From assembly GCA_003858485.1 (NCBI GenBank), contig RQYD01000029.1, positions 1 through 37,377 on the forward strand: 37,377 nucleotides of DNA. Reading direction: 5' to 3'. Shown piece by piece: positions 7,311 to 16,342 of this stretch. Position 1 is the first letter of the stretch; each line of letters begins with the position of its first letter. The position numbers and the translations under genes were made by a program. The DNA is from Clostridiales bacterium COT073_COT-073 (GTDB lineage: Bacteria; Bacillota; Clostridia; Lachnospirales; Vallitaleaceae). The notes beneath the pieces were generated by a model, which saw only the letters and a program-made list of their open reading frames with translations, had not been told where the DNA came from and searched no databases.

Positions 7311-8171
7311 TTAATCTTCCCTGTAATTTAAAATATCGATAATTCTTTCTAAATCTTCGTTTGAGGTATAATTGATCTCAATTTTTCCACCCTTGTTTTT
7401 ATGAGTGATCAGTTTAACTTTTGAACCAAAATGTTCGGATATTTTCCTTTCTACTTCCTTCATCTCCGGACTGAGCTTTCCTTTTGATACCGGTTTTCTT
7501 TCCTTATTTCGATTTTTGATATAATCCTCAGTTTCCCGGACTGACCACTGTTTATCAAAAATCATCATACCAACCTCGGCTTGTTCTTCCGGATCCTCAA
7601 TACTAAGCAAACAACGGGCATGACCCATCGTAATTAAACCCTCAGCTGTCATTTTCTGGACTGGTAAACTTAATCCCAACAATCTTAAAGTATTGGTAAT
7701 GGCTGCCCGACTTTTACCGATCCGGCCAGCTAATTCATCATGGGTTAAATGAAATTCGTCCAACAATCGTCTGTAAGCACCGGCTTCTTCCATTACATTT
7801 AAATTTTCACGTTGAATATTTTCAATCAAACTGACTTCGGCCAATTCTTTTTCGGTCAAAGTTTTAATGATCACCGGCATTTCCTTTAAATCTGCCATTT
7901 TAGCCGCACGCCATCTGCGTTCTCCGGTGATGATTTCATAAGTTTTTTCCTTTTTCTTTACTAAAATGGGCTGCAATACCCCATATATTTTCATAGATTC
8001 AGCTAATTCAAGCAAAGTATCTTCTTCAAAGTTTTTTCTGGGCTGTAAAGGATTTGGCTCAATCATGGAAATCGGCAAAGTAACAATATCTTTTTCCGAG
8101 ATCGTTTCCTTGGTTTGATTGTTTTCTGTAAACAGCGCTCCTACTCCTTTTCCCAATCCTCTTTTTTTCAT
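7311..8171 (-). CDS. parB: Chromosome partitioning protein ParB (Spo0J)
   Basis: 286 residues. A CTP-dependent DNA clamp that loads at parS, spreads, and helps load SMC. The N-terminal RGLGKGVGALF is the ParA-interacting segment. The CTPase motif GERRWRA is at 83-89. LIENIQRENLNVMEEA follows, and then the helix-turn-helix (LTHDELAGRIGKSRAAITNTLRLL). The C-terminal dimerisation domain is small and basic to acidic, ending near DLERIIDILNYRED. It lies 58 bp downstream of parA and shares its promoter. Two perfect parS sites lie just upstream of parA. Start supported by GAAAGGGGTCAAG. Confidence 0.97.
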   Translation of the reverse strand: MKKRGLGKGVGALFTENNQTKETISEKDIVTLPISMIEPNPLQPRKNFEEDTLLELAESMKIYGVLQPILVKKKEKTYEIITGERRWRAAKMADLKEMPVIIKTLTEKELAEVSLIENIQRENLNVMEEAGAYRRLLDEFHLTHDELAGRIGKSRAAITNTLRLLGLSLPVQKMTAEGLITMGHARCLLSIEDPEEQAEVGMMIFDKQWSVRETEDYIKNRNKERKPVSKGKLSPEMKEVERKISEHFGSKVKLITHKNKGGKIEINYTSNEDLERIIDILNYRED

Positions 8172-8229
8172 CTTGACCCCTTTCTTTTCATTCTTCAGGC
8201 AATTCCCTTAATTTAAATTTCTTGAATGA

Positions 8230-8994
8230 TTACCGTCGGGCAATTACTTCCCTGGCTAATTCCCGATAGGCAACAGCTCCTTTGGAATTAGGGTCATAAA
8301 CGGCAATCGGCTGTCCATAACTTGGTGCCTCACTCAGGCGAACATTTCTGGGAATAATCGTCTGATATATATTGGTGTCCTTCAGTTCGTTTTTTACTTC
8401 TTCGACCACTTCCAAAGATAAATTGGTCCTGGCATCATACATAGTAAAGACAATCCCTTCAATGCTTAATTCCGGATTTAATTTATTTTGAATCAAACGG
8501 ATGGTATACATCAACTGTGACAATCCTTCCAAAGCATAAAATTCACATTGCAGCGGTACCAGAACTGTATCGGCCGCAGTTAAAGCATTAATTGTCAACA
8601 AACTCAACGATGGTGGACAGTCAATTAAAATAAAATCATACTGATCTTTGACTTCTGCAATTGCCTTTTTCAAAATATAGCTGTTATCCGGAACCTGAAT
8701 CAGCTCAATTTCTGCACCGGCCAAATCAATATTGGCCGGCAGCAGATCCAAATCAGGATAAACATCTTCACCAATAATGTCATATATTTTCCGGTTTTGC
8801 AAAAAAACATCATATGTGGTATGCTGCAAAGAGGTTTTATCAACACCCAATCCTTGTGTTGTATTGCCCTGTGGATCTGAGTCAATAATCAATGTTTTTT
8901 GACCAGCTTCGGCCAAACAAGCCGACAAATTCACAGCTGTAGTGGTTTTGCCAACTCCACCCTTTTGATTTGCCACTGCAATTACTCTGCCCAT
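8230..8994 (-). CDS. parA: Chromosome partitioning ATPase ParA (Soj)
   Basis: 254 residues, the usual length for Soj. A deviant Walker A (KGGVGKTTT, about 11-19) near the N-terminus, the Walker A' region IDSDPQGN and the Walker B LIDCPPSLS identify a MinD/ParA-type ATPase. It binds DNA as an ATP dimer, is stimulated by ParB, and in Bacillota also influences DnaA activity. A strong ribosome-binding site (AGGAGGATATT) precedes the ATG, and an extended -10 promoter lies about 100 bp upstream. It forms an operon with parB and the DUF4446 gene. Confidence 0.97.
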   Translation of the reverse strand: MGRVIAVANQKGGVGKTTTAVNLSACLAEAGQKTLIIDSDPQGNTTQGLGVDKTSLQHTTYDVFLQNRKIYDIIGEDVYPDLDLLPANIDLAGAEIELIQVPDNSYILKKAIAEVKDQYDFILIDCPPSLSLLTINALTAADTVLVPLQCEFYALEGLSQLMYTIRLIQNKLNPELSIEGIVFTMYDARTNLSLEVVEEVKNELKDTNIYQTIIPRNVRLSEAPSYGQPIAVYDPNSKGAVAYRELAREVIARR

Positions 8995-9095
8995 AATATC
9001 CTCCTGTATATTTTAATCCTTTGGAAGTTTTTCTTCCAGAAATCCTTGAAATTCTATTTCCTTTTTCTTAGCATTCTTTCTTAGATACGACCTTT

Positions 9096-9124
9096 AGTAT
9101 ATCACAATATAATTGGATATACAA
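9096..9124 (-). promoter_or_regulatory. Promoter of the parA-parB operon
   Basis: On the minus strand TTGTAT, 17 bases, then TATACT preceded by TGA (extended -10). It lies about 100 bases upstream of the parA start and only about 45 bases from the nearer parS site, so ParB spreading could affect it. Confidence 0.6.
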
Positions 9125-9169
9125 TAACTTTGATCGATTCCCACGTTTTTATCTGGCGTTTTTCTTAAA

Positions 9170-9185
9170 TGTTTCACGTGAAACA
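9170..9185. promoter_or_regulatory. parS site 1 (perfect)
   Basis: TGTTTCACGTGAAACA, an exact match to the Bacillota parS consensus, inside a 20-bp perfect palindrome (9168-9187). ParB binds here. Confidence 0.97.
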
Positions 9186-9344
9186 TTGACTTAATTGTCC
9201 AAATCTTTTTTATTGCCAATGATCCGCCTGCATTCCGTTCTTTTTAATTCTTATTCCGGGCAATCCCAACTTCATCCTTGATTAATGACTTTAAGAGATT
9301 TTTTTATAATCAAATCCAAACTTCAACTGGTCTATCAAAACATC

Positions 9345-9378
9345 AAAAAAAGATGTTTCACGTGAAACATCTTTTTTT
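9345..9378. terminator. Bidirectional terminator-like palindrome built around parS 2
   Basis: Seven A, GATG, the parS core, CATC and seven T form a perfect 34-bp palindrome. As RNA it would give a stem with a U-run in either direction. It lies just past the stop of the response-regulator gene (9410) and could end that transcript before parA. Confidence 0.6.
9354..9369. promoter_or_regulatory. parS site 2 (perfect)
   Basis: A second exact TGTTTCACGTGAAACA, 184 bp from the first. It forms the centre of a larger 34-bp perfect palindrome with A7 and T7 ends (9345-9378). Confidence 0.97.
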
Positions 9379-9409
9379 AAAAATATAATTTTATTTTGAC
9401 TGATATTCT

Positions 9410-10078
9410 CTACTTCAAAGAATCCATATCAGATAATTCCACCAAACCGGTTTTAATGGCATAAACAGCTGCCTGAGTCCGATCAGAAACATCAATCTTC
9501 TTGAAAATATTTGATACATGATTCTTAACTGTTTTTTCACTAATCCGCAAGCGAATAGCAATCTCTTTGTTTAGCATACCGTTAGTTATTAATTTCAAAA
9601 CCTGAATTTCCCGCTTGGTCAAAAAACTTTTTTTGCCAACAGCTGTTTTAGGATTTAGTTCATTGAGAAGATAAATTGCCATTGTTGGCTGAATATAGAC
9701 TGCTCCATTATACACTGCCCGAATTGCACTGGCCAAAGCATCTGATTCACTGTCCTTTAATACATATCCTTTGGCTCCAAGTTCCATTGCCCGTCTTAAA
9801 TATTCAACCTCATCATGAATAGTTAAAATAATCGTCTTAATATTCGGAACTTCTTTCTCAAGTTTTTCCAAAGTTTGAATGCCATTGAGCTTAGGCATAT
9901 TCACATCCAAAAGTAAGATATCAATTTCATCCTGATGTTCCAAGCAGTAATTAATCGTATCCTGACCATTGCCGGACTGGGCAATCACCTCAATGTCATC
10001 TTCCAATTCCAATACTTTTTTTAAGCCTTCTCTAATCATCGCATGATCATCTGTTATCATTACTTTAATTTTATTCAT
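9410..10078 (-). CDS. NarL/LuxR-type response regulator (DegU-like)
   Basis: 222 residues. The receiver domain has the acidic pair DD at 10-11, the phosphoacceptor Asp58 in LLLDVNMP, a Thr in LTIHD and a Lys in YVLKDSE. The LuxR-type helix-turn-helix at the C-terminus (LTKREIQVLKLITNGMLNKEIA and the recognition helix SEKTVKNHVSNIFKK) makes it a DNA-binding transcription factor. It lies 41 bp downstream of the DegS-like kinase gene, forming a two-component pair. DegU and LiaR relatives control exoenzymes, motility or envelope responses; the targets here are unknown. Start supported by GCGGAGGAAAAA. Confidence 0.93.
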   Translation of the reverse strand: MNKIKVMITDDHAMIREGLKKVLELEDDIEVIAQSGNGQDTINYCLEHQDEIDILLLDVNMPKLNGIQTLEKLEKEVPNIKTIILTIHDEVEYLRRAMELGAKGYVLKDSESDALASAIRAVYNGAVYIQPTMAIYLLNELNPKTAVGKKSFLTKREIQVLKLITNGMLNKEIAIRLRISEKTVKNHVSNIFKKIDVSDRTQAAVYAIKTGLVELSDMDSLK

Positions 10079-10119
10079 TTTTTCCTCCGCTTGACCTGCT
10101 AAAAAACAGTCCTATTAAA

Positions 10120-11280
10120 TTAATTGCTTAATGGAATCTTTATATCAATTTTTGTTCCCATACCCTTTTCTGAATTAATTATAATTTCGCCTCTTAGCAA
10201 ATCTACTCTTTCTTTCATAATTGACAAGCCAAAACCATGATCCATGGTCGAAACAATTTTTTCTGCTGACATTCCTACGCCGTCATCTTCAATTTGAATA
10301 AATAGATTTTTACCACTTACTTTCATATCAATGCTTGCATTCTTTGCCTGTGAATGCTTTTTGATATTACTGACTGCTTCTTGAAAAATACGATAAACCG
10401 TTAAAATTAAAGTTTCCGACATTTCAATTTTACCATCCTCCAATTCCTCTGATACATTTAAAGTCAGATTCTTAGTTGGATTTGCTTTTTGGAATAATTC
10501 AATATCCCTTTTAATTGTTGGAATTAAGCCCAAATCATCCAGTGACATCGGACGCAGATTATAAATCAAACGCCGAATATTACTAATGCTGCCCCTTAGT
10601 TCCGTTTTTAAAGAATTTAACTCTCTTTTCGCCAGATTAATATCCTTATCTAAAAGTTTAACGCTAAATTCGGCATTAATCAACACCTGTGATAATTGTT
10701 GAGCCAAACCATCATGCATTTCTCTGGCAATTCTCCGTCGTTCTTCCTCCTGTACCTGCAAAATCTTAATTCCCAATGCCTGTTTATTATTAATATCCTC
10801 AATCGTATCAGTAATTTGCTTAATACTGCCATTTAATAAAGAAACAGCAATATTAAAATCACTTGACAGCTGTTCGGCCCGGTCACTTAAATCCTTAGTG
10901 CTGCGCAGCTGAATTTCCAAATCGTTCCTACGCCGAATAATAACGCTTTCCCGATCTTTTTCTTCTTCCAGTTTTAATCGCAGCAATTCCGTTTCTTTAT
11001 GAAGTTTCCGCAACTCATCTTCGCTGTAAGAATTTGAATTTAAAAGTTTTTTCCGATTTAAATCATACATCTGATAGAGCTTATCAACCGCTGTAATTAA
11101 AGTGGCTGTTTCAACTTTTAAATAAATCAGCTCCTTTTCTAAATTATCATATTCCTGACGAGCAGTATTGCGGATATTATAAATTTCTTTTTCACCATCA
11201 GAAATAAATTCAATCGTTTGTCCCAAAATTCTGTCTAACTGTTTAATTGGTTGGTTTCTGTTTTTTAACATCTTCTCCAT
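10120..11280 (-). CDS. DegS-like cytoplasmic sensor histidine kinase
   Basis: About 386 residues from the ATG at 11280. No transmembrane segment is present. A DegS-type N-terminal sensor domain (LDRILGQTIEFISDGEKE) runs into a long coiled coil. The HisKA_3 dimerisation/phosphoacceptor motif REMHDGLAQQL follows (His about 189), then the HATPase domain with DDGVGMS and GFGLSIMKERV. It would phosphorylate the response regulator encoded 41 bp downstream. The frame is open to an ATG at 11301, but those first codons overlap the TATAAT of the apparent promoter, so initiation at 11280 or 11271 is far more likely. No Shine-Dalgarno sequence precedes 11280, so the message may be leaderless or nearly so. 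Confidence 0.9.
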   Translation of the reverse strand: MEKMLKNRNQPIKQLDRILGQTIEFISDGEKEIYNIRNTARQEYDNLEKELIYLKVETATLITAVDKLYQMYDLNRKKLLNSNSYSEDELRKLHKETELLRLKLEEEKDRESVIIRRRNDLEIQLRSTKDLSDRAEQLSSDFNIAVSLLNGSIKQITDTIEDINNKQALGIKILQVQEEERRRIAREMHDGLAQQLSQVLINAEFSVKLLDKDINLAKRELNSLKTELRGSISNIRRLIYNLRPMSLDDLGLIPTIKRDIELFQKANPTKNLTLNVSEELEDGKIEMSETLILTVYRIFQEAVSNIKKHSQAKNASIDMKVSGKNLFIQIEDDGVGMSAEKIVSTMDHGFGLSIMKERVDLLRGEIIINSEKGMGTKIDIKIPLSN

Positions 11281-11289
11281 AATAATATT

Positions 11290-11315
11290 ATTATACCACA
11301 AATTGTCTGAAATGG
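11290..11315 (-). promoter_or_regulatory. Extended -10 promoter of the DegS/DegU-like pair
   Basis: On the minus strand TGGTATAAT (extended -10; TATAAT at 11290-11295) with a weak -35 (TTTACC, 18-base spacing). The predicted transcript start falls only about 3-6 bases before the ATG at 11280. Confidence 0.55.
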
Positions 11316-11365
11316 TAAAAATATTTAAAAACTTATGTGTTTTCTTTGTTAAAAAAATACTTTTT

Positions 11366-12070
11366 TTATAGTGCTTTCTTCGCTATTTTTTCAGAACTTC
11401 TTGGGTATCCCTCAGGGGTTCCTTTCTTTTTTACAATCATTGGAAAATATCTTTTTGCACCTAAAACCTGATCTTCCTTCATGCCGGTATATTCTCCGCC
11501 CAAAAGAGCAATTACTTTCTGTGACTCGGGAATTTCAGCCAATACTTTTTCCGCCTTATAAGGAATAAACCAACCTCCCGGTTTAACCAAAGGCAAACAA
11601 TATTCCGTCAATTTATTCAAATGGCTGACCGCTCTGGAAACACAATAATCAAAATGTTCCCGAAACTCCGGTACCTGTCCGGCTATCTCAGCTCGCATAT
11701 TTACTGCAAAAGCATTGCCCAGCTCCAAGGCATCAATTACCTCCTCTAAAAATATAATTCTTTTACTTAAAGAATCCAACAGAGCAACCGATAAAGTCGG
11801 CTCCATAATGGCAATTGGCAATCCCGGAAAACCTGCACCAGTTCCGACGTCAATTAATTTACTATTTTCCTTAAAAACAAAATGCCGATGTAAGAGCAGA
11901 CTGTCCCGCAAATGCTTCTCCAAAAAATCTTCCGGTGCATCCAAAGCCGTTAAGTTCATCACTTTATTTTTTTGAACTAAAAGCTGATAAAATAATTGCA
12001 ATTGACAAAGTTGCTTCTCACTTGGAAGATAACCAACTTCTTCCAAAATTTGTCTGATTTCTTTTTTCAA
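11366..12070 (-). CDS. rsmG: 16S rRNA (guanine-N7) methyltransferase RsmG (GidB)
   Basis: 234 residues. Methylates N7 of G527 (E. coli numbering) of 16S rRNA using SAM. The Rossmann-fold SAM motif DVGTGAGFPGLP (about 75-86), NLTALD near residue 39 and CVSRAVSHLNKL are typical. The initiation codon is TTG: the only start preceded by a good Shine-Dalgarno (AAAGGG, 8-base spacing). It begins 18 bp after the mnmG stop, the classic mnmG-rsmG order of the origin region. The C-terminal tail is basic. Confidence 0.96.
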   Translation of the reverse strand: MKKEIRQILEEVGYLPSEKQLCQLQLFYQLLVQKNKVMNLTALDAPEDFLEKHLRDSLLLHRHFVFKENSKLIDVGTGAGFPGLPIAIMEPTLSVALLDSLSKRIIFLEEVIDALELGNAFAVNMRAEIAGQVPEFREHFDYCVSRAVSHLNKLTEYCLPLVKPGGWFIPYKAEKVLAEIPESQKVIALLGGEYTGMKEDQVLGAKRYFPMIVKKKGTPEGYPRSSEKIAKKAL

Positions 12071-12088
12071 ATGACCATCCCTTTCTGC

Positions 12089-13963
12089 TTAGTGAGTTAA
12101 ATAAACCAAAAGCACAGAAATATCAGCCGGCGAAACACCGGAAATCCGACTGGCCTGACCAATATTTATCGGTCTGACCCGATTCAACTTTTGTCGGGCT
12201 TCGGTTCGTAAATTACCGATTTGATCATAATCAATATCTGCCGGTATCAACTTTTTCTCCATTTTCTTATATTTTTCAACCTGCTCCATTTGTCGATTAA
12301 TATAACCTTCGTATTTTATCTGAATATTAACCTGCTCTAAAATATCAGCTGATAATGGCACCCGATCCTTATCAATGACTGATAAAGCCTGATAATTAAT
12401 TTCCGGACGTTTCAGCAGATCATACAAGCTGATTCCTGATTTAACCGGAGTCGAACCTTGTTTTTCCAAAAACTGATTCAAATCATCACTCAAGCCTAAA
12501 ATTGTTTGCTTTAAACGTTCAATTTCTTTGGCAATAGCGTCCCGTTTCACACAGAAAGCCTGATAGCGTTCCTCTGACAGCAAACCCACCTGATGTCCAT
12601 AATCTGACAGGCGCAAATCTGCGTTGTCCTGCCTGAGCAGCAACCGATATTCGGCTCTGGAAGTCATCATTCGGTATGGTTCATTCGCCCCTTTGGTCAC
12701 CAAATCATCAATTAACACCCCTATATAGGCTTCTGAGCGATCCAAAATTAAAGGTTCCAAACCTTTAATATAAGCAACTGCATTAATACCGGCAATAATT
12801 CCCTGAGCCGCTGCTTCTTCATATCCACTGCTGCCATTAAACTGACCGGCACTGAAAAGACCGGATATGGTCTTAAATTCAAGAGTTGGCTTTAACTGTA
12901 AAGGATTGATACAATCATATTCAATCGCATAGCCAATCCGCATAATTTCACAATTCTCAAAGCCTTTTAAGGTACGGATCATTTTGATTTGAACATCTTC
13001 CGGCAAAGAACTACTAAGCCCGGCCAAATACATTTCATTGGTCGATGCTGCTTCCGGCTCAACGAAGATCTGATGCCGTTCTTTATCCGCAAAGCGAACA
13101 ATTTTATCTTCAATGGAAGGACAATATCTTGGACCTGTGCCCTCAATCACCCCGCCATATAAAGGTGAACGATCCAAATTGGCATTTATAATCTCTGCTG
13201 TGTCCTGATTGGTATAAGCCAGCCAACAAGAAATTTGCTCCCTTTTTATATCTTCTTCCTTTGTTTCAAAGGAAAAGGGCACCACATTCTGGTCACCCGG
13301 TTGCTCTTCCAGTTGTGAAAAGTCAATGGTCCTTCTATCAACTCTGGCCGGTGTTCCGGTTTTAAAGCGGTATAACTCAATTCCTAAAGAACGAAGTTTT
13401 TCCGATAAATGATTGGCTGCCTGCAAACCATTGGGACCACTGTCAATACTAACTTCACCATAAATACATCTGGCTTTTAAGTAAGTACCGGTTGCAATAA
13501 TAACCACTTTTGCCTGATAAATACCACCGGAGATAACTTTAACCCCTTCTACTTGTCGGTTTTCATTGACCAGAATATCCACAACCTCTGTTTGCTTAAT
13601 TTTTAAATTAGCCGTATTTTCCAAGGTCTTTTTCATTTCTTTAGAATAGGCATGCTTATCCGCCTGTGCCCGCAGCGAATGCACTGCCGGGCCTTTAGCT
13701 TGATTAAGCATCCGGCTTTGAATATAAGTTTTATCTATATTTTTTCCCATTTCTCCGCCTAAGGCATCCACTTCACGAACCAAATGCCCTTTTGAAGTTC
13801 CACCAATACTGGGGTTACAGGGAAGCATAGCAATACTGTCCAAACTAACCGCGAATAGAATTGTTTTTAAATTACTGCGTGCTGCCGCCAGTGCCGCCTC
13901 TACTCCGGCATGACCGCCGCCGATAACAATCACATCCACGACATCTATTACATATTCTGTCAT
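12089..13963 (-). CDS. mnmG: tRNA uridine-5-carboxymethylaminomethyl modification protein MnmG (GidA)
   Basis: About 624 residues, standard length. FAD-dependent partner of MnmE that installs the cmnm group at C5 of the wobble uridine (U34) of several tRNAs. The dinucleotide-binding motif [16 protein letters not shown] is near the N-terminus. [25 protein letters not shown] and the second family signature [13 protein letters not shown] are present, and the helical C-terminal MnmE-interacting domain ends LLVYLTH. I prefer the ATG at 13963, which has AAAGGAA at the right spacing; in-frame ATGs at 13978 and 13969 overlap that site. mnmE lies immediately upstream, rsmG downstream. Confidence 0.97.
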   Translation of the reverse strand: MTEYVIDVVDVIVIGGGHAGVEAALAAARSNLKTILFAVSLDSIAMLPCNPSIGGTSKGHLVREVDALGGEMGKNIDKTYIQSRMLNQAKGPAVHSLRAQADKHAYSKEMKKTLENTANLKIKQTEVVDILVNENRQVEGVKVISGGIYQAKVVIIATGTYLKARCIYGEVSIDSGPNGLQAANHLSEKLRSLGIELYRFKTGTPARVDRRTIDFSQLEEQPGDQNVVPFSFETKEEDIKREQISCWLAYTNQDTAEIINANLDRSPLYGGVIEGTGPRYCPSIEDKIVRFADKERHQIFVEPEAASTNEMYLAGLSSSLPEDVQIKMIRTLKGFENCEIMRIGYAIEYDCINPLQLKPTLEFKTISGLFSAGQFNGSSGYEEAAAQGIIAGINAVAYIKGLEPLILDRSEAYIGVLIDDLVTKGANEPYRMMTSRAEYRLLLRQDNADLRLSDYGHQVGLLSEERYQAFCVKRDAIAKEIERLKQTILGLSDDLNQFLEKQGSTPVKSGISLYDLLKRPEINYQALSVIDKDRVPLSADILEQVNIQIKYEGYINRQMEQVEKYKKMEKKLIPADIDYDQIGNLRTEARQKLNRVRPINIGQASRISGVSPADISVLLVYLTH

Positions 13964-14011
13964 ACACATTCCTTTCATTCCTAGGAATAAATTCTTAGTA
14001 TTCCTGCATGT

Positions 14012-14040
14012 AGTATATCATATCTATTTCTGATTGAAAA
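14012..14040 (-). promoter_or_regulatory. Promoter between mnmE and mnmG
   Basis: On the minus strand TTTTCA, 17 bases, then TATACT preceded by TGA (extended -10). It would drive mnmG-rsmG separately from mnmE. Confidence 0.5.
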
Positions 14041-14060
14041 TAGAATTCCATATTTTTTTA

Positions 14061-15428
14061 TTACTTTCCTACACAAAAGCGGGCAAAAATTTGACTGACA
14101 ACATCATCTTCCAAACTTTCACCAATGATTTTAGACATTTCTAAATAAGCATTTTTTAAATCAATTGCCCAAAATTCTTCACTCAAACCGGCTTCAACTG
14201 AAGCAATGACATTGCGCATTGACTCAGCTGCATGAACCAACGCCTCCTTTTGCCGCAGGTTGGTAATATAAAGACTATCAGAACTTTCTATATCACCAAG
14301 GTCAAATAATTCAGTAATCACCTCTTCCAGACAGGAAATTCCATATCCGGTCAAAGCAGAAGTTTCAATAAAACGTGCTGACGGATAGTCAGCCACAAAA
14401 TGATCCCTGGTAATTTTATTTTCCAGATCCGCCTTATTTAAAATAAAAATACATTTTTTATCCTTGATTTCCTGTAAAATTCGGTGATCTTCCGCCTCCA
14501 GATCGGAAGAACTGTCAATCACAAACAGCAGTAAATCGGCCTGGTGAATTGATTGAATTGATTTTTCAATGCCAATTTTTTCAACCACATCCGAGCTTTC
14601 CCTGATACCGGCAGTATCAATTAATTTTAAAGTAATCCCATTTAAATAATAATATTCTTCCAAAGTATCCCTGGTTGTACCGGCAATATCGGTCACAATT
14701 GCCCGGTTTGCCCGCAGCAAAGCATTTAAAATCGATGATTTTCCAACATTTGGTTTGCCGATAATGGCTGTTTTAATTCCATCTTTAATTAATCGGCCAT
14801 TTTCATAAGTATTGCCTAAATCTTCCACCTCTTTTAAAATCGAAGAAATACCGGCAATCATTTCTGATTCTTCCAAACCTTCAAATTCATATTCCGGATA
14901 ATCAATCCCTACTTCAATATTAGCCAGGATCTGAATCATTTTTTCCCTCAGAAACAGAACTTTACGCCGAAGTTCACCAGATAAATGAACAGCAAAGCCG
15001 GATAATTCTCTTTCGGTTTTAGCCGAAATCATATCCATTACTGCTTCAGCCTGCGACAAATCAAGCCGGCCATTTAAAAAGGCACGTTTGGTAAATTCAC
15101 CCGGCTCAGCTAATCTGGCTCCTTTATTTATCAAAATTTTCATGATTTTCTTCATGATTACCTGTCCGCCATGACAATTAATTTCCACAATATCTTCTTT
15201 AGTATAAGTATTAGGAGCCAGCATAACACTGACCAAAACTTCATCAATCACTTTATTGTTTTCCATAATATGGCCATAACGGATGGTATGAGATTTAAAT
15301 TCCTGATTTTTCTTTTTGGGTTGGAAAATTTGTTTTAAAATATCCATGCTTTTTTCACCCGACATCCGAATAATACCAATACCGGCACTGCCCATTGGTG
15401 TACTGATAGCTGCAATTGTATCTTCCAT
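14061..15428 (-). CDS. mnmE: tRNA modification GTPase MnmE (TrmE)
   Basis: 455 residues, standard length. The N-terminal tetrahydrofolate-binding domain (to about 118) has an intact dimer region. The G domain is inserted in the helical domain: G1 GKPNVGKS (224-231), the TTRD switch (251-254), DTAG for G3 and NKADL for G4. The C-terminus ends in the essential CVGK (CxGK). It uses a methylene-THF-derived carbon with MnmG to modify U34 of tRNAs. AAGGAGGGAAATCAG precedes the ATG. The gene is 198 bp downstream of jag, behind a terminator. Confidence 0.97.
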   Translation of the reverse strand: MEDTIAAISTPMGSAGIGIIRMSGEKSMDILKQIFQPKKKNQEFKSHTIRYGHIMENNKVIDEVLVSVMLAPNTYTKEDIVEINCHGGQVIMKKIMKILINKGARLAEPGEFTKRAFLNGRLDLSQAEAVMDMISAKTERELSGFAVHLSGELRRKVLFLREKMIQILANIEVGIDYPEYEFEGLEESEMIAGISSILKEVEDLGNTYENGRLIKDGIKTAIIGKPNVGKSSILNALLRANRAIVTDIAGTTRDTLEEYYYLNGITLKLIDTAGIRESSDVVEKIGIEKSIQSIHQADLLLFVIDSSSDLEAEDHRILQEIKDKKCIFILNKADLENKITRDHFVADYPSARFIETSALTGYGISCLEEVITELFDLGDIESSDSLYITNLRQKEALVHAAESMRNVIASVEAGLSEEFWAIDLKNAYLEMSKIIGESLEDDVVSQIFARFCVGK

Positions 15429-15583
15429 CTGATTTCCCTCCTTATAAATTCATAGTCATTTCTGATAATGGACATGACTCTGTGCCTTTTAATCCGGTAC
15501 ATAAAAAAATTTCCATTTCTGCACTGCCTTTAACAGCAGACCTATAACTTGCTTAAAATTTTCCTGAATTACCTGAGTGAAAC

Positions 15584-15620
15584 AAAAAGCCAAGAATAAG
15601 TTCCCCGCTTACTCTTGGCT
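15584..15620 (-). terminator. Terminator after jag
   Basis: On the minus strand AGCCAAGA pairs with TCTTGGCT, extended by a G-U pair and TAAG / CTTA to a 13-bp stem, and is followed by TTTTTG. It ends the rpmH-rnpA-yidD-yidC-jag transcript. Confidence 0.85.
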
Positions 15621-15626
15621 CTATTT

Positions 15627-16262
15627 TTATTCCATCCCCCGTTTTTTCGGTACAATGACCACTCTTCGGAAAGGTTCTTCCCCTTCGCTATGTGTTTCAA
15701 TAAATTTATATTTCTGCAGGGTTGAATGAATGATTCTTCTTTCATTGGGACTCATCGGTTCCAAAGTGAATTTTTTTCCGGTTTTCTTTACCTTCATTGC
15801 CAAATTATTGGCTAAAGATTCCAATGTTTTACGACGACGATTGCGATAATCTTCAGTGTCCATCTTCACCCGAATATAATGATCGGAATACTTATTAACT
15901 ACTAATGAAGTCAAATATTGAATTGCATCCAAAGTTTGCCCTCTTTTGCCAATTAATACTCCCATTTGTTCGCCATCCAAATTAATCATCAAAGTATTCT
16001 TATCTTCTTCCGTAATCACAATTTCCGGATTTAAATCCATTGACTTCAATAATTTTTGTAAAAAGTCCTTAGCTACATCCTGCAAATTAATTTTCTGAGT
16101 TACCCTGACTCTTGCCAATTTTGTACCAAACAAACCTAATATACCTTTAGAGCCTTCATCCAAAACTTCGATATCAACTTGGTCAGAAGTCAGGCCAAGT
16201 TCAACTAAGGCATCTACCACTGCTTCATCCACAGTCTTTGCTGATTTTTCTAGCGATTTCAT
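15627..16262 (-). CDS. jag: RNA-binding protein Jag (KhpB, SpoIIIJ-associated)
   Basis: About 211 residues. A Jag_N domain (SAKTVDEAVVDALVELGL to the GILGLFG turn) comes first, then a KH domain (LMINLDGEQMGVLIGKRGQTLDAIQYL) with the GxxG-like GKRG, and a C-terminal R3H domain (MSPNERRIIHSTLQK). It binds RNA and, in Bacillota, pairs with KhpA and affects cell division and elongation; it is encoded next to yidC almost everywhere. I take the ATG at 16262 because GGAGGAGAAA lies directly before it; the frame extends to 16283 with poor signals. Confidence 0.95.
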   Translation of the reverse strand: MKSLEKSAKTVDEAVVDALVELGLTSDQVDIEVLDEGSKGILGLFGTKLARVRVTQKINLQDVAKDFLQKLLKSMDLNPEIVITEEDKNTLMINLDGEQMGVLIGKRGQTLDAIQYLTSLVVNKYSDHYIRVKMDTEDYRNRRRKTLESLANNLAMKVKKTGKKFTLEPMSPNERRIIHSTLQKYKFIETHSEGEEPFRRVVIVPKKRGME

Positions 16263-16342
16263 TTTCTCCTCCGTATAAAGCATACTCCATTCATGCTTTT
16301 TTTATTCTGTTTATCATACAAAATATAACAATAACATTTGGT

